Assembly (NCBI RefSeq): GCF_006542275.1
Contig: NZ_CP041217.1
Location: 310,001-374,000 of the forward strand
Direction: 5' to 3'
DNA from: Saccharibacillus brassicae
GTDB lineage: Bacteria; Bacillota; Bacilli; Paenibacillales; Paenibacillaceae
Length of the DNA stretch: 64,000 nucleotides
Part shown: piece after piece, positions 1-8,564 of the stretch
How the letters are laid out: each line of letters starts with the position of its first letter
How positions within the stretch are numbered: the stretch's first letter is position 1
Translations under genes and position numbers: made by a program
Notes under the pieces: generated by a model
What the model was told of the DNA's origin: nothing
The model's database searches: none
What the model saw: only the letters and a program-made list of their open reading frames with translations

Positions 1-325
1 GCTCGTCCGTCTGTACGCCGACGATCTGTTCTTTGGCCTGGTCGAGGTAGCCCGGTCCGTGCGACACGATCGATCCCGGCGTGTTGACGTCCACGTCCCA
101 GACGCCGCCTCTTTCCCGTTCTTCCTTGGACAGCTTGGATACGATCTGCCACAGATCGTTCGTGTTCGCCGTAGGTCCCGCCAGGAACTTTTCGTTACCG
201 GTGTAAGGCGTTACGTTTTCGTCGATAAAGTTTTTGGTGTCCACGTGGTTCGTCCATTTGCCCGCTTTGAACCCTCTCCATGCTTCCGAATTCGCGCCCG
301 TGATTTCTTTTTCGATAACCGACAT
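1..325 (-). CDS. pflB: Formate C-acetyltransferase (pyruvate formate-lyase), N-terminal part, cut by window edge
   Basis: Glycyl-radical enzyme that splits pyruvate with CoA into acetyl-CoA and formate during anaerobic growth. Only the first 108 codons are inside the window. Translating the minus strand from the ATG at 325 gives the usual PflB start, with W-R-G-F-K near residue 17, the segment FLAGPTANTNDLW near 47, and SHGPGYLD near 88. The radical glycine and the active-site cysteines lie outside. A strong CGGAGG ribosome binding site sits at 333-338. It is followed leftwards, outside the window, by whatever completes the operon (commonly pflA). The long upstream region carries Fnr boxes. 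Identity is known from family resemblance; the start is well fixed by the ribosome binding site. Confidence 0.93.
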   Translation of the reverse strand, partial: MSVIEKEITGANSEAWRGFKAGKWTNHVDTKNFIDENVTPYTGNEKFLAGPTANTNDLWQIVSKLSKEERERGGVWDVDVNTPGSIVSHGPGYLDQAKEQIVGVQTDE

Positions 326-423
326 GTGATTACCTCCGTTTTATGTGTATTTGGCCGGGATCGCGGTGCCAAGCCTTCCGCGTCCCGCCATCGATCCCTG
401 ATTGCCGACAGCAGCGTTGACAA

Positions 424-439
424 GGTGAAAAATATCACA
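424..439 (-). promoter_or_regulatory. Second Fnr-type box inside the pflB leader
   Basis: GGTGA-AAAATA-TCACA matches the Fnr box at nine of ten arm positions. It lies between the predicted pflB promoter and the start codon, so it may serve a second promoter or act as a repression site. No convincing -10 element is visible at the matching distance. Confidence 0.5.
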
Positions 440-509
440 TTCATCGAAAGAGAACGTCGTTCCGGTGTGGGTTTCCCTCTCGATGCGTTTGGGGACCTTC
501 TATGCCTTT

Positions 510-552
510 ATTATGCGCGCCCTCATCCGTAGATACTGTGACATTTCTCACA
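510..552 (-). promoter_or_regulatory. Predicted Fnr-activated promoter of pflB
   Basis: A perfect Bacillus-type Fnr box, TGTGA-CATTTC-TCACA, lies at 537-552. On the minus strand a CATAAT -10 element lies at 515-510, which puts the predicted start of transcription near 503 and the box centre near -41.5, the classical position for activation by Crp/Fnr proteins. A weaker box-like sequence, TATGA-N6-TCACT, lies at 568-583. The motif is seen; the promoter position is inferred. The resulting leader would be about 180 bases. Confidence 0.75.
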
Positions 553-645
553 GAACCGACTCTTTTTTATGATCTTTATCACTTTTAACGCCGTTTTCTG
601 AATAACACCGCAATTTATGACTGCTTTTCACAGCTTACAAGAAAG

Positions 646-677
646 CAAAAAACGACGCCCCTCGCGGGAGCGCCGTT
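646..677 (-). terminator. Rho-independent terminator of adhE
   Basis: On the minus strand an 11-base-pair stem (arms AACGGCGCTCC and GGGGCGTCGTT, two G-T pairs) is followed by six T residues, 25 bases after the adhE stop codon. Confidence 0.85.
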
Positions 678-702
678 CCAGTTGTTCTGATCTTAGATCT
701 GC

Positions 703-3318
703 TTATTCTTCGAAGCGGCCGTAGAAAGCGTCGCGGTACACGTCGGCAAGTTCCGTCACGAGCGGCATTTTAGGGTTGGCTGTCGTGCATTGGTCTTCGA
801 ACGCGCGGTCGGCCAGGTAGTCGACGCGGCTCTCGAACTGCTTCGCGTCGAAGCCGAGTTCCTGGAACGTCTCGGGTACGCCCAATTTGCGGTTCAGATC
901 GCGGATCGCGTTGATCAGACTCTTCACGCCTTCTTCCGTCGTTCTGGCCGGCAGCCCCAGAATACGGGCGATTTCGGCATACCGTTCGTCGGCGATAAAG
1001 TGCGAGTATTTCGGGAACGAAGCGAACTTCGTCGGTTTTTTGGCATTATAGCGAATAACGTGCGGCATCAGGATCGCGTTGGTGCGGCCGTGGGCCGTAT
1101 GGTATTCCCCGCCCCATTTGTGCGCCAGACTGTGGTTGATGCCCAGGAACGCGTTGGCAAACGCCATGCCGGCAAGCGTCGAAGCGTTGTGCATTTTCTC
1201 GCGGGCCAGCTTGTCGCCGGTCAGCGCGGATTTCTCCAGGTTGGCAAACACGAGCTGGATCGCTTTGATCGCGAGGCCGTCCGTGTAGTCGCTCGCCATG
1301 ACCGATACATAAGCTTCGATCGCGTGCGTCAGCACGTCCATGCCCGTATCGGCTACCGCCACTTTAGGCAGCGAGTAGACGAATTCCGGATCGACGATCG
1401 CCACGTCCGGCGTCAGTTCGTAATCGGCCAGCGGATATTTCGTGTTGCCGTTCTCTTTATCGGTGATGACCGCGAACGACGTCACTTCCGAACCCGTACC
1501 CGAAGTCGTCGGAATCGCGACGAACTTCGCTTTTTTGCCCAGACGCGGGTATTTGTAGATCCGTTTGCGGATATCCATAAATTTCTGTTTGAGGTTGTTG
1601 AAGTCGGTATCCGGATATTCGTAGAACAACCACATGCCTTTGGCGGCATCCATCGGCGAACCGCCGCCCAACGCGATGATGCAGTCCGGCTGGAACCGTT
1701 CCATCATGGCGCGGCCGCGTTCAACGGTCGTCGTCGACGGATCGGGCTCCACTTCGGAGAACACTTCGATCGCGACCGGCGTTTGGCGCTGGCGCAAGTA
1801 ATGCTGCACTCTTTCGACGTAGCCGAGCTGGACCATCATCGGGTCGGTAACGATCGCGACGCGGGTAATGTCCGGCATTTTGGCCAGGTACTGCGTTGCG
1901 TTTTTCTCGAAGTAAATTTTGTCCGGCACTTTAAACCACTGCATATTCACGGTACGACGCGCCACCCTTTTCACGTTGATCAGGTTCACTGCGGTTACGT
2001 TGGAAGAAGTCGAGTTGCGGCCGTACGAGCCGCAGCCGAGCGTCAGCGAAGGCAGGTTCGTGTTGTAGATGTCGCCGATCGCGCCGTGCGTCGAAGGCGA
2101 ATTGACGATGATGCGGCCGGTTTGCAGACGGTTCGCGAAGCGCTGGATGACGGCGTCGTCGTTGGAGTGGATCGCCGAAGAGTGGCCCATACCGCCGAAT
2201 TCCACGACTTCCGCGGCGCGTGCGATGCCTTCGTCCGCCGTTTTGACTCTGTAGCAGGCCAGAACCGGGCTCAATTTCTCGGCCGACAGCGGGAACTTGG
2301 TGCCGACGCCTTCGATTTCGGCCACGAGGATCTTCGTCGTCGCCGGAACGGTGATACCGGCCATTTCCGCGATCTTCACGGCCGATTGTCCGACGATAGC
2401 CGGGTTGACCGCGCATTTGTCCACGTTCATCGCGCTTGGCGTCAGTTTGGCGATTTCGTCTTTGCTCAGGAAGTAACAGCCGTTTGCGATCATTTTCTTT
2501 TTGACGCGATCGTAGATCGGTTCTTCGATGATGACCGCCTGCTCGGAAGCGCAGATCATGCCGTTATCGAACGATTTGGACAAGATCAGGTCGGTAACGG
2601 CCTGGTCGATATCGGCCGTCTTCTCGATGAAGGCCGGCACGTTGCCGGGACCTACGCCGAGCGCCGGCTTGCCGCAGCTGTAAGCTGCGCGGACCATCGC
2701 GCCGCCGCCGGTCGCCAGAATCAGCGCCACGTCGGGGTGGTTCATCAGGATGTTCGTCTTGTCCATCGAAGGCTTGTCGATCCATTGGATACAGCCTTCC
2801 GGAGCGCCGGCTTGGACCGCCGCTTCCTGCAGGATTCGGGCCGCTTCCGAACTGCAGTATTGCGCGGAAGGGTGGAATCCGAATATAATGGGGTTACGTG
2901 TCTTAATGGAAATCAGCGCTTTGAACATCGTTGTGGAGGTCGGGTTCGTGACCGGCGTGATCCCCATCACGATGCCGACCGGCTCCGCGATTTTCTGGAA
3001 GCTGTCATACTCGTTGTCTTCGATCACGCCTACCGTTTTATCATTTTTGATACTGTGGTAGATGTACTCGGTAGCGAAGAGATTTTTCGTAATCTTGTCT
3101 TCGTACACGCCGCGCTTCGTTTCTTCGATCGCGATCCTTGCGAGATACATGTGCTTGTCCAGGCCGGCCAGGGCCATCGCTTGCACGACGGTATCGATTT
3201 GAGCCTGATCCATTTGCATGAAAGCTTCCTGCGCTTTTCTCGCGTTGTCGATCAGCTTCTGAATGTCCTGCTCGGCGGTTGGTTCAACAGTACGGGCGGC
3301 TTCATTTTTCACTGCCAT
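703..3318 (-). CDS. adhE: Bifunctional acetaldehyde-CoA / alcohol dehydrogenase AdhE
   Basis: Reduces acetyl-CoA to acetaldehyde and then to ethanol, using two NADH, to balance redox during fermentation. About 871 residues, the normal length. The first half is an aldehyde dehydrogenase domain with the catalytic cysteine in NGMICASEQ (near residue 250). The second half is an iron-dependent alcohol dehydrogenase with the [10 protein letters not shown] nucleotide motif and the metal-binding histidines in [10 protein letters not shown] and TAHGRTN. The chosen ATG at 3318 stands nine bases after AGGAGG; six in-frame codons upstream include that ribosome binding site, so they are not translated. 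It shares the strand with pflB and lies next to fnr. An Fnr box sits at the activating position upstream. Such enzymes form long helical filaments (spirosomes). Confidence 0.96.
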   Translation of the reverse strand: MAVKNEAARTVEPTAEQDIQKLIDNARKAQEAFMQMDQAQIDTVVQAMALAGLDKHMYLARIAIEETKRGVYEDKITKNLFATEYIYHSIKNDKTVGVIEDNEYDSFQKIAEPVGIVMGITPVTNPTSTTMFKALISIKTRNPIIFGFHPSAQYCSSEAARILQEAAVQAGAPEGCIQWIDKPSMDKTNILMNHPDVALILATGGGAMVRAAYSCGKPALGVGPGNVPAFIEKTADIDQAVTDLILSKSFDNGMICASEQAVIIEEPIYDRVKKKMIANGCYFLSKDEIAKLTPSAMNVDKCAVNPAIVGQSAVKIAEMAGITVPATTKILVAEIEGVGTKFPLSAEKLSPVLACYRVKTADEGIARAAEVVEFGGMGHSSAIHSNDDAVIQRFANRLQTGRIIVNSPSTHGAIGDIYNTNLPSLTLGCGSYGRNSTSSNVTAVNLINVKRVARRTVNMQWFKVPDKIYFEKNATQYLAKMPDITRVAIVTDPMMVQLGYVERVQHYLRQRQTPVAIEVFSEVEPDPSTTTVERGRAMMERFQPDCIIALGGGSPMDAAKGMWLFYEYPDTDFNNLKQKFMDIRKRIYKYPRLGKKAKFVAIPTTSGTGSEVTSFAVITDKENGNTKYPLADYELTPDVAIVDPEFVYSLPKVAVADTGMDVLTHAIEAYVSVMASDYTDGLAIKAIQLVFANLEKSALTGDKLAREKMHNASTLAGMAFANAFLGINHSLAHKWGGEYHTAHGRTNAILMPHVIRYNAKKPTKFASFPKYSHFIADERYAEIARILGLPARTTEEGVKSLINAIRDLNRKLGVPETFQELGFDAKQFESRVDYLADRAFEDQCTTANPKMPLVTELADVYRDAFYGRFEE

Positions 3319-3366
3319 TTCCCTCATCCTCCTCAAGATGTTTGCGTTGTTTTCTCTACGTGAACG

Positions 3367-3410
3367 ATCATAGCATAGCGGTTTTGGTTTGGGAAGTGAA
3401 ATTTTTCACA
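3367..3410 (-). promoter_or_regulatory. Predicted Fnr-activated promoter of adhE
   Basis: An Fnr box, AGTGA-AATTTT-TCACA, lies at 3395-3410. A minus-strand TATGAT -10 element lies at 3372-3367, giving a transcription start near 3360 and a box centre near -42. The geometry matches the pflB promoter and supports oxygen-controlled activation of adhE by the neighbouring Fnr. Confidence 0.75.
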
Positions 3411-3522
3411 AAATAAACGGCGTTTCTTTTCTCTTCGAAACGAGCATTTTTCCCTCATTAATGGCCGATTTCCGCTTTTTTAAAAAAACACAAGAATTAA
3501 TCCAAAAATTTCGTAATAAGAA

Positions 3523-3577
3523 TTGACAAAGTATTCGATTTGACGCATGATAAGGACATAAAGTGAAAAAAGTCACA
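3523..3577 (+). promoter_or_regulatory. fnr promoter with a downstream Fnr box
   Basis: A TTGACA -35 (3523-3528), a 17-base spacer and a CATGAT -10 (3546-3551) predict a start of transcription near 3558. An Fnr box, AGTGA-AAAAAG-TCACA, lies at 3562-3577, that is just after the start. From that place a bound Fnr would be expected to repress, so negative autoregulation is likely. The elements are seen; the sign of regulation is inferred. Confidence 0.65.
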
Positions 3578-3625
3578 ATGTCCGATCAACACGAACTGTG
3601 CGTTTGCGCAAAGGAGAGGTTAACG

Positions 3626-4342
3626 ATGACCCAATACTACCACGCTACCAACCATCGGGGCAATACCGGTTGTTTTTCGGAGTCGAACATGCAGCGTCTG
3701 GAAGTGCTCATGAAAGACCGCCATATTCCCGAAGGCTCCCACCTGTTCTGGGAAGGCGATCTGGCCGACAAGCTCTACTATATCAAGCGCGGCCGGGTCA
3801 AGCTGACCAAATCGACCGACGAAGGCAAAGAACTCATCTTGTACATGTACCAGTCGGACGATATGGTCGGTCAAGCCGATCCTTTTTTCAGCAGCAAGCA
3901 CAGCTTCACGGCGGAAGTGATCGAAGATACCGAAGTCGGCGTAATCGAGCATAAAGATCTGGAAGTGCTGATCTGCCAACACTGCGATTTCGCGATCGAC
4001 TTCATGAAATGGATGGGCATTCATCACCGCCTGACGCAGACGAAGTTCCGGGACCTGATGATGTACGGCAAGCCGGGCGCCCTCTGCTCGACGCTTATCC
4101 GTCTCGGCAACACGTACGGCGAGAAGCACGGCGAGACGATCCTGATCAACAAAAAGATTACGCATACCGATCTGTCGAACATGATCGGAGCGACCCGGGA
4201 AAGCGTGAACCGGATGCTCAGCGATCTGCGCAAAAAAGGCGCGGTCGAATACGAGAACGGCATGATCGTCATTACCGATCTCGGCATGCTGCAGGAAGTG
4301 TGTCACTGCGAAATGTGTCCAAACGAAATATGCCGGATCTAA
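3626..4342 (+). CDS. fnr: Fnr, oxygen-sensing Crp/Fnr-family transcription regulator
   Basis: Global anaerobic regulator of 238 residues. The N-terminal cyclic-nucleotide-like beta-roll runs from about residue 20 to 130, followed by the dimer helix and a winged helix-turn-helix with the recognition segment GATRESVNRMLSDL near residue 185. The C terminus carries four closely spaced cysteines (CHCEMCPNEIC). In Bacillus Fnr the 4Fe-4S cluster is held by C-terminal cysteines, unlike the N-terminal cluster of E. coli FNR, so this is the Bacillus type. The ATG at 3626 is chosen because AAAGGAG lies nine bases before it; upstream in-frame starts overlap the Fnr box. It is adjacent and divergent to adhE, its likely target. 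Confidence 0.93.
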   Translation: MTQYYHATNHRGNTGCFSESNMQRLEVLMKDRHIPEGSHLFWEGDLADKLYYIKRGRVKLTKSTDEGKELILYMYQSDDMVGQADPFFSSKHSFTAEVIEDTEVGVIEHKDLEVLICQHCDFAIDFMKWMGIHHRLTQTKFRDLMMYGKPGALCSTLIRLGNTYGEKHGETILINKKITHTDLSNMIGATRESVNRMLSDLRKKGAVEYENGMIVITDLGMLQEVCHCEMCPNEICRI

Positions 4343-4360
4343 GGAGATCCGGCCTGTTTG
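4332..4360 (+). terminator. Hairpin at the end of fnr
   Basis: A perfect nine-base-pair stem (GCCGGATCT / AGATCCGGC) with loop AAGG overlaps the fnr stop codon and is followed by CTGTTTG. The weak T-tract makes it a probable rather than certain terminator. Confidence 0.6.
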
Positions 4361-4397
4361 CGTTCGCTGCCGGGCGCTTCGCTGAGAAGCGGTTCGG

Positions 4398-5144
4398 CTA
4401 CAGCTTTTCCAATGTCAGTTCCACGTAATCGCCCGGCTGCAGCTGCATGTCGAATCCCCGTTCCCGGTTCAGCTCTTTGCCGTTCACTTTGAGCACCCAG
4501 CGCTCGCTCGGTTTGGTCATGTAGCCTTCCTGCGTATCCGGGCTTGCCTTGACGAGGCGGATCGTGCGGTCGTTCTCGGACATCGTGACGAGGCCGCTCG
4601 CTTTGAGCACGTCGCGCACCATCGTCCCTTCCCGGTAAGGATGGGCGTACGAACCGCCCAGCGAGGCATTCAGCTCGCCGCCGCTGATCAGCAGCGTATT
4701 GACCGGCTCCCCGTCGTTCCCCGGCGCTTCGATATAGAGCAGAATCTCGTCGCCGGGCTGAATGCGCGTGCTGAATCCGCTCTCCGGTATTTCCTGGCCG
4801 TTCTGCTTGACGACCCACATCAATTCGGAATGCAGCTCCGTGTCGTCCACCGAGTCGATCCGCCCTTCGTTGTCGAAACTGACGATGCCGCTGCGCTCCA
4901 GCGCGTCGCGGATCGTGTCTTCCGTGCGGTACGTACTGACAAGCGACCGGTTCTCGTTCGGCATATAGATGCCGCCGTCGACGACCAGCCTGAAGTTCTC
5001 TCCCCCGCTTGCCGCCGCGTCGGCCGCTACGTCCGCCGACGGCTGGCGCAGCAGAAAAGCCATTGCGGCCGCGGCCGCGATGAGCAAGGCGGCAAGCACG
5101 AATAGCAGGACGCGTTGATCGGGCATTTTGATTTTTGTCCGCAT
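4398..5144 (-). CDS. Membrane-anchored or secreted protein with two DUF4430-like repeats
   Basis: Function unknown. 248 residues. Residues 10-35 form one hydrophobic segment (signal peptide or anchor), so the rest is outside the cell. Two similar halves follow, each with a T-x-R-D-A-L or M-V-R-D-V-L motif (near residues 75 and 170) and a closing block of the type W-V-x-K-x-N-G-x-E ... I-Q-P-G-D (near 110 and 205). This pattern is that of DUF4430, the ubiquitin-like domain of transcobalamin-like proteins, here duplicated. Cobalamin binding is not shown. The ribosome binding site GGGAG is weak and close to the ATG; a start at the internal methionine of MPDQR is possible. It stands alone, convergent with fnr. 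Confidence 0.7.
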   Translation of the reverse strand: MRTKIKMPDQRVLLFVLAALLIAAAAAMAFLLRQPSADVAADAAASGGENFRLVVDGGIYMPNENRSLVSTYRTEDTIRDALERSGIVSFDNEGRIDSVDDTELHSELMWVVKQNGQEIPESGFSTRIQPGDEILLYIEAPGNDGEPVNTLLISGGELNASLGGSYAHPYREGTMVRDVLKASGLVTMSENDRTIRLVKASPDTQEGYMTKPSERWVLKVNGKELNRERGFDMQLQPGDYVELTLEKL

Positions 5145-5233
5145 AGGCTCCCGTTCCCTTCATCGAGCGTGTTCTTCCTTATTGTAACAAAACGGGCGGG
5201 CCTTTCTCAAATGCTGTTTGCGTGTGCGGCGGC

Positions 5234-5266
5234 ATCAAAAGAACCCCTTTGCCGGCAAAGGGGTTC
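5234..5266 (-). terminator. Terminator after the HxlR-family regulator gene
   Basis: A perfect 28-base palindrome (arms AGAACCCCTTTGCC and its complement) with TTTT on the minus strand, 15 bases beyond the stop codon. Confidence 0.8.
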
Positions 5267-5281
5267 TGCGCGAAAATTCGG

Positions 5282-5611
5282 TCATTCGACCCAAAATTCC
5301 GCCCACATCTGAATTTGTTCCATAACCGGCTTCAGTGCACGACCTTTTTCGGTCAGCTCGTATTCGATGCGCACCGGAGTCTCCGGATACACGTGACGCG
5401 TCAGAATGCCTTCGCCTTCCAGGTCCTTCATGCGTTCCGATAACATTTTGTCGCTCATCATCGGAATCTGGTTGGAAATATCCTTGAACCGCTTCGGACC
5501 GCTCATCAAAGTCTGAATGATCAGGCCGTTCCAACGTTTGCCCAGAAACGAAAACGCGCTCTCAAAACGCGGGCAAAGCTGCATCGGAATTTCGCTTTTT
5601 TGCTCAATCAT
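5282..5611 (-). CDS. HxlR (DUF24/MarR-like) family transcription regulator
   Basis: Small winged-helix repressor or activator of 109 residues. It shows the family layout: an N-terminal cysteine (C13 in LCPRFE), the segment FLGKRWNGLIIQTL, the helix-turn-helix KRFKDISNQIPMMSDKMLSERMKDLE and the wing with P-V-R-I-E-Y-E-L-T-E-K-G. In relatives such as YodB and HypR the N-terminal cysteine senses quinones, diamide or hypochlorite; a redox role is inferred here. GAGGTG lies before the ATG. An inverted repeat 36-56 bases upstream of the start suggests autoregulation. Neighbours are a DUF4430-like gene and a DNA glycosylase, neither an obvious target. Confidence 0.88.
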   Translation of the reverse strand: MIEQKSEIPMQLCPRFESAFSFLGKRWNGLIIQTLMSGPKRFKDISNQIPMMSDKMLSERMKDLEGEGILTRHVYPETPVRIEYELTEKGRALKPVMEQIQMWAEFWVE

Positions 5612-5646
5612 AGATGATCACCTCTTAGAAGATTCCCTCTGAAGAG

Positions 5647-5667
5647 AAACTTACGATTTGTTAGTTT
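5647..5667 (-). promoter_or_regulatory. Inverted repeat, probable operator of the HxlR regulator
   Basis: Arms AAACTTAC and GTTAGTTT (one mismatch) flank a 5-base spacer. The core TTAC-N5-GTTAG resembles operators of the YodB/HypR group. Binding by the adjacent regulator is inferred from position. Confidence 0.5.
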
Positions 5668-5706
5668 ATTTCATATTAACACATTTCCAAGAAAAAGAAA
5701 ATGCTT

Positions 5707-6390
5707 TTATGAATTATTTTTCAGGTCCAAAAATTGCTTGAGCGCCGCCAAATCCTGCTCGATCACCGCTTCCAGCGAACGATTGTAGATGACGGCCGCC
5801 GGATGGTACAGCGGGAAAATCGAATACGACCGATCCCCGAACACGTAGCGGGAATGCGGATCGGACACTTCTTCCAGCCGCTGGATCGGCCCTTCGAGCA
5901 CTTTGCCGTGCAGCGAAGAGATCGTCTCGTGGCTGCCGATCAGCCGATGCAGCCCGATATTGCCCATCGGCACGATCACCCGGGGCTGCACGAGTTCGAT
6001 CTCCGCGTCGAGGATCGGCGCATGGGCCAACACTTCGTTCTTCGTCGGCGTCCGGTTCGAGCGGCTGATCCTCGGCTCTTTGCCGGGCGCCGTGCCCGCC
6101 ACGACCTTGTCCTTGAACGGGCGGCTGCGCACCGCGCTCGAAATATAGATGTCCTGACGGGTCAGGCCGATCTTCTTCAGATACTCTTCGAGCACTTTGC
6201 CCGCCTGCCCGGTAAACGGGCGTCCTTCCACGATCTCCGTCGCGCCGGGCGCTTCCCCGACGAACATGATTTGGGCCGGGATGGCTCCCTGACCGAGCAA
6301 AAACCCTTCCAGATCGTAACTTGCGGATCGGTGCAGGCATTCCCGGATCAGTTCTTCCGCCACCGGCGCACTGCCGAACTCCACCTTCAT
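5707..6390 (-). CDS. Uracil-DNA glycosylase-like protein (family 4 fold) without the iron-sulfur cysteines
   Basis: Probable DNA repair glycosylase of 227 residues. Motif 1 is GEAPGATEIVEGRPFTGQAG (near residues 47-66) and motif 2 is HPAA (near 200), both typical of family 4 uracil-DNA glycosylases. Canonical family 4 enzymes hold a 4Fe-4S cluster with four cysteines. Here only one (in LIRECLH) is present: the position in the usual VKCRP is serine (VRSRP), and the later one after RTPT is also lost. So it is a cluster-less variant. The ATG at 6390 is chosen because a GGGGG ribosome binding site lies six bases upstream; the longer reading frame adds 27 residues without a site. Confidence 0.82.
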   Translation of the reverse strand: MKVEFGSAPVAEELIRECLHRSASYDLEGFLLGQGAIPAQIMFVGEAPGATEIVEGRPFTGQAGKVLEEYLKKIGLTRQDIYISSAVRSRPFKDKVVAGTAPGKEPRISRSNRTPTKNEVLAHAPILDAEIELVQPRVIVPMGNIGLHRLIGSHETISSLHGKVLEGPIQRLEEVSDPHSRYVFGDRSYSIFPLYHPAAVIYNRSLEAVIEQDLAALKQFLDLKNNS

Positions 6391-6525
6391 CGCCATCCCC
6401 CTTTCTGTTATCGCTACCCGTTGATTAACAGGTATTGCAATTATTTTACCCCAAAACCGATAGAGCGCCAACCATGCAAGGTCTGTTTCGCAAATTTTGT
6501 GAGCGCTCTCTTGGATTCGGGAAAA

Positions 6526-6567
6526 AAAGGCAAAAAAGCCGCTGTTCGCTTGAAGCGAACAACGGCT
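6526..6567 (-). terminator. Terminator of the sugar dehydrogenase/isomerase operon
   Basis: On the minus strand a 15-base-pair stem (arms beginning AGCCGTTGTTCGCTT) with a short loop is followed by six T residues, about 90 bases after the thuA-like stop codon. It marks the end of the operon that starts near 11.5 kb. Confidence 0.85.
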
Positions 6568-6655
6568 TTGCGGCAGCCTCGGCTGCCGGACGAACGATCA
6601 ACGAACCATCAAGTCGCGAACCATCCGTTCGAATTGCGGGCGAAGCCGGCGAGGC

Positions 6656-7387
6656 TTAGACCAGTTCGCGGGCGTGCAGCGGACGAAGCGGCTGCGTATT
6701 GCCGTAGACCGGCTTGGCCGATTGCGTCGGATAAGCCCAACGAACCGAATTGGAGATGACGCGAATCACGTCCTGGTTGTAGTAGGTCGGATACGTCTCG
6801 TGCCCCGGACGGAAGTAGAAAATCTTGCCGGAACCGCGCGTAAACGTGCAGCCGCTGCGGAACACTTCGCCGCCGGAGAAGTTGCTGATAAAGACGATCT
6901 CGTCCGGATTCGGAATATCGAAAAATTCGCCGTACATTTCTTCGTGTTCCAAAATGATGTTCTCGCCGATGCCTTCGGCGATCGGGTGCGAAGGATTGAC
7001 GGCCCACAAAATTTCCTGCTCGCCTTCTTCGCGCCATTTCAGGTCGCAGCCCGTACCCATCAGCTTCTTGAACGGTTTGGAGAAGTGGCCGGAGTGCAGG
7101 ACGATCAGGCCCATGCCTTCGCGGACGCGCTGCGCGACCGCTTCGGCGATCGAATCGTCGACCAGTTCGTGCGCCATATGTCCCCACCAGATCATGACGT
7201 CGGTCGAGTCGAGCACTTCTCTCGTCAGGCCGTGGTCGTCTTCTTCCAGCGTGCAGGTGCGAATCGCGAAGCCTTCCGGCGTCAGGGCGCGTTCCAGCTG
7301 TTTGTGAATGCCGTCCGGATAGACGGCTTTGACCTTTTCGTCTCTGCGTTCGTGCACGAATTCGTTCCAGATGGTTACGTTGATCAT
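6656..7387 (-). CDS. ThuA-family protein (glutamine amidotransferase-like fold)
   Basis: 243 residues. Matches the ThuA domain along its whole length: IWNEFVHERRDEKV at the start, then MIWWGHMAHELV, GMGLIVLHSGHFSKPFK, and the C-terminal YFRPGHETYPTYYN. The fold is that of class I amidotransferases without their catalytic triad. ThuA was found in rhizobial trehalose/maltitol use, together with the dehydrogenase ThuB, in a route that goes through 3-keto disaccharides. Last gene of the five-gene operon with two Gfo/Idh/MocA dehydrogenases and two TIM-barrel isomerases, which fits a role in handling a keto-sugar. The exact substrate cannot be told from sequence. The start has AGGGG 10 bases upstream. 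Confidence 0.85.
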   Translation of the reverse strand: MINVTIWNEFVHERRDEKVKAVYPDGIHKQLERALTPEGFAIRTCTLEEDDHGLTREVLDSTDVMIWWGHMAHELVDDSIAEAVAQRVREGMGLIVLHSGHFSKPFKKLMGTGCDLKWREEGEQEILWAVNPSHPIAEGIGENIILEHEEMYGEFFDIPNPDEIVFISNFSGGEVFRSGCTFTRGSGKIFYFRPGHETYPTYYNQDVIRVISNSVRWAYPTQSAKPVYGNTQPLRPLHARELV

Positions 7388-7444
7388 CGTCGATGTCCCC
7401 TTAGTTATACCTGTATTGTGTGCTGCGGCATTCGGTCGGTTTAT

Positions 7445-8413
7445 TTAGACCCACCACATTTCTCCCGCCGGTTCTTCGATCAGAATCTGCTGGAGATTGC
7501 GGACGGCTTTACTGAATCCTTCGTCCACGGACATTAGTCCGTCTTCGTGTTCGATGCTGACTACGTGATCGTAGCTTTGCAGGCGCAGTTCGCTGATCAT
7601 GTCCGCCCAGATCTTCACGTCGTGGCCGTAGCCCACGCTGCGGAAGTTCCAGCCGCGATCCTGCATCTGCGTATACGACTGCATATCGGTCAGACCGTGC
7701 ATATTGACGTTGCTTTGGTCGATCGTGATATCTTTGGCATGGAAATGGTGGATGGCTCCGGCGCGTCCGAGAATACGGATCGCTTGGACCGGATCGATGC
7801 CCTGCCACCACATGTGGCTCGGATCGAGGTTGACGCCGACGGCTTCGCAGGTCGCTTCGCGCAGGCGCAGCATCGTGGCCGGCGTATGGGCCGAGAACCC
7901 GCCGTGCAGTTCGATCCCGATTTTGACGCCGTGGTCTTCCGCGAATTTGCCGGCTTCTTTCCAGTAGGGAATGACTTTGGTCTCCCACTGCCATTTCAGC
8001 AGATCCTGGTAATCGTTCGGCCACGGAGCGACCGGCCAGTTCGGATATTTGGCATCCTCGCTGTCGCCGGGACAACCGGAGAACGTGTTGACGACCGGAA
8101 TGCCGAGACGCTGCGCCAATTCGACGCTTTGCAGGAATACGTCGTGATCGGCTTTCGCGAGCGCTTTTTGCGGGTGAAGCGGATTGCCGTGACAGCTCAG
8201 TGCGCTGACGACAAGGCCGCGCGACTCGATCGCTTTTCGGAAAGCTTCCAACTTCGACGGGTCGGCCAGCAGTTCTTCCGGGTTGCAGTATTCGTTGCCC
8301 GGATAACCCCCCGTGCCGATCTCTACCGCCTTGAGTCCTTTTTCCGCCACGTAATCGAGAGATTCCTCGAATCCCCGTCCATTGAACAGAACCATGAACA
8401 CTCCAAGTTTCAC
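7445..8413 (-). CDS. Sugar phosphate isomerase/epimerase-like TIM barrel (AP endonuclease 2 family)
   Basis: 322 residues, xylose isomerase-like TIM barrel. Likely metal ligands are visible in order: E of GIELHGG, D and H of NLDPSHMWW, H of HFHAKD and E of SIEHEDG. Family members act as sugar or keto-sugar epimerases, isomerases or lyases (for example YcjR on 3-keto-glucosides). The start is GTG at 8413, seven to eight bases after GAGGAGG; the longer frame has no ribosome binding site. It lies 150 bases after the dehydrogenase gene upstream and 57 bases before the thuA-like gene. That 150-base gap holds only a small GAGGT/ACCTC hairpin. Confidence 0.85.
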   Translation of the reverse strand: MKLGVFMVLFNGRGFEESLDYVAEKGLKAVEIGTGGYPGNEYCNPEELLADPSKLEAFRKAIESRGLVVSALSCHGNPLHPQKALAKADHDVFLQSVELAQRLGIPVVNTFSGCPGDSEDAKYPNWPVAPWPNDYQDLLKWQWETKVIPYWKEAGKFAEDHGVKIGIELHGGFSAHTPATMLRLREATCEAVGVNLDPSHMWWQGIDPVQAIRILGRAGAIHHFHAKDITIDQSNVNMHGLTDMQSYTQMQDRGWNFRSVGYGHDVKIWADMISELRLQSYDHVVSIEHEDGLMSVDEGFSKAVRNLQQILIEEPAGEMWWV

Positions 8414-8564
8414 TAATCGAACCTCCTCGATATAACTATTATATCCGTATTTTAAGTTTGAGCTGAATAGGAAAGAGGTGCGAAAAAACCTCATTTTTCG
8501 ACTTTCGGCGCGGCCGGCAATCGGAGAATGGTACCAGTGGCACGGCCTATTGGCGCTTTACCCC

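Noticed and set aside
790-3363. 857-codon open frame opposite adhE
   Set aside because: It mirrors adhE exactly, has no ribosome binding site and gives an arginine- and histidine-rich product of the kind produced by the complement of a GC-rich gene.
6656-7387. A complete trehalose-use operon
   Set aside because: ThuA is present, but no transporter (ThuEFGK) and no proven ThuB, so the sugar cannot be named.
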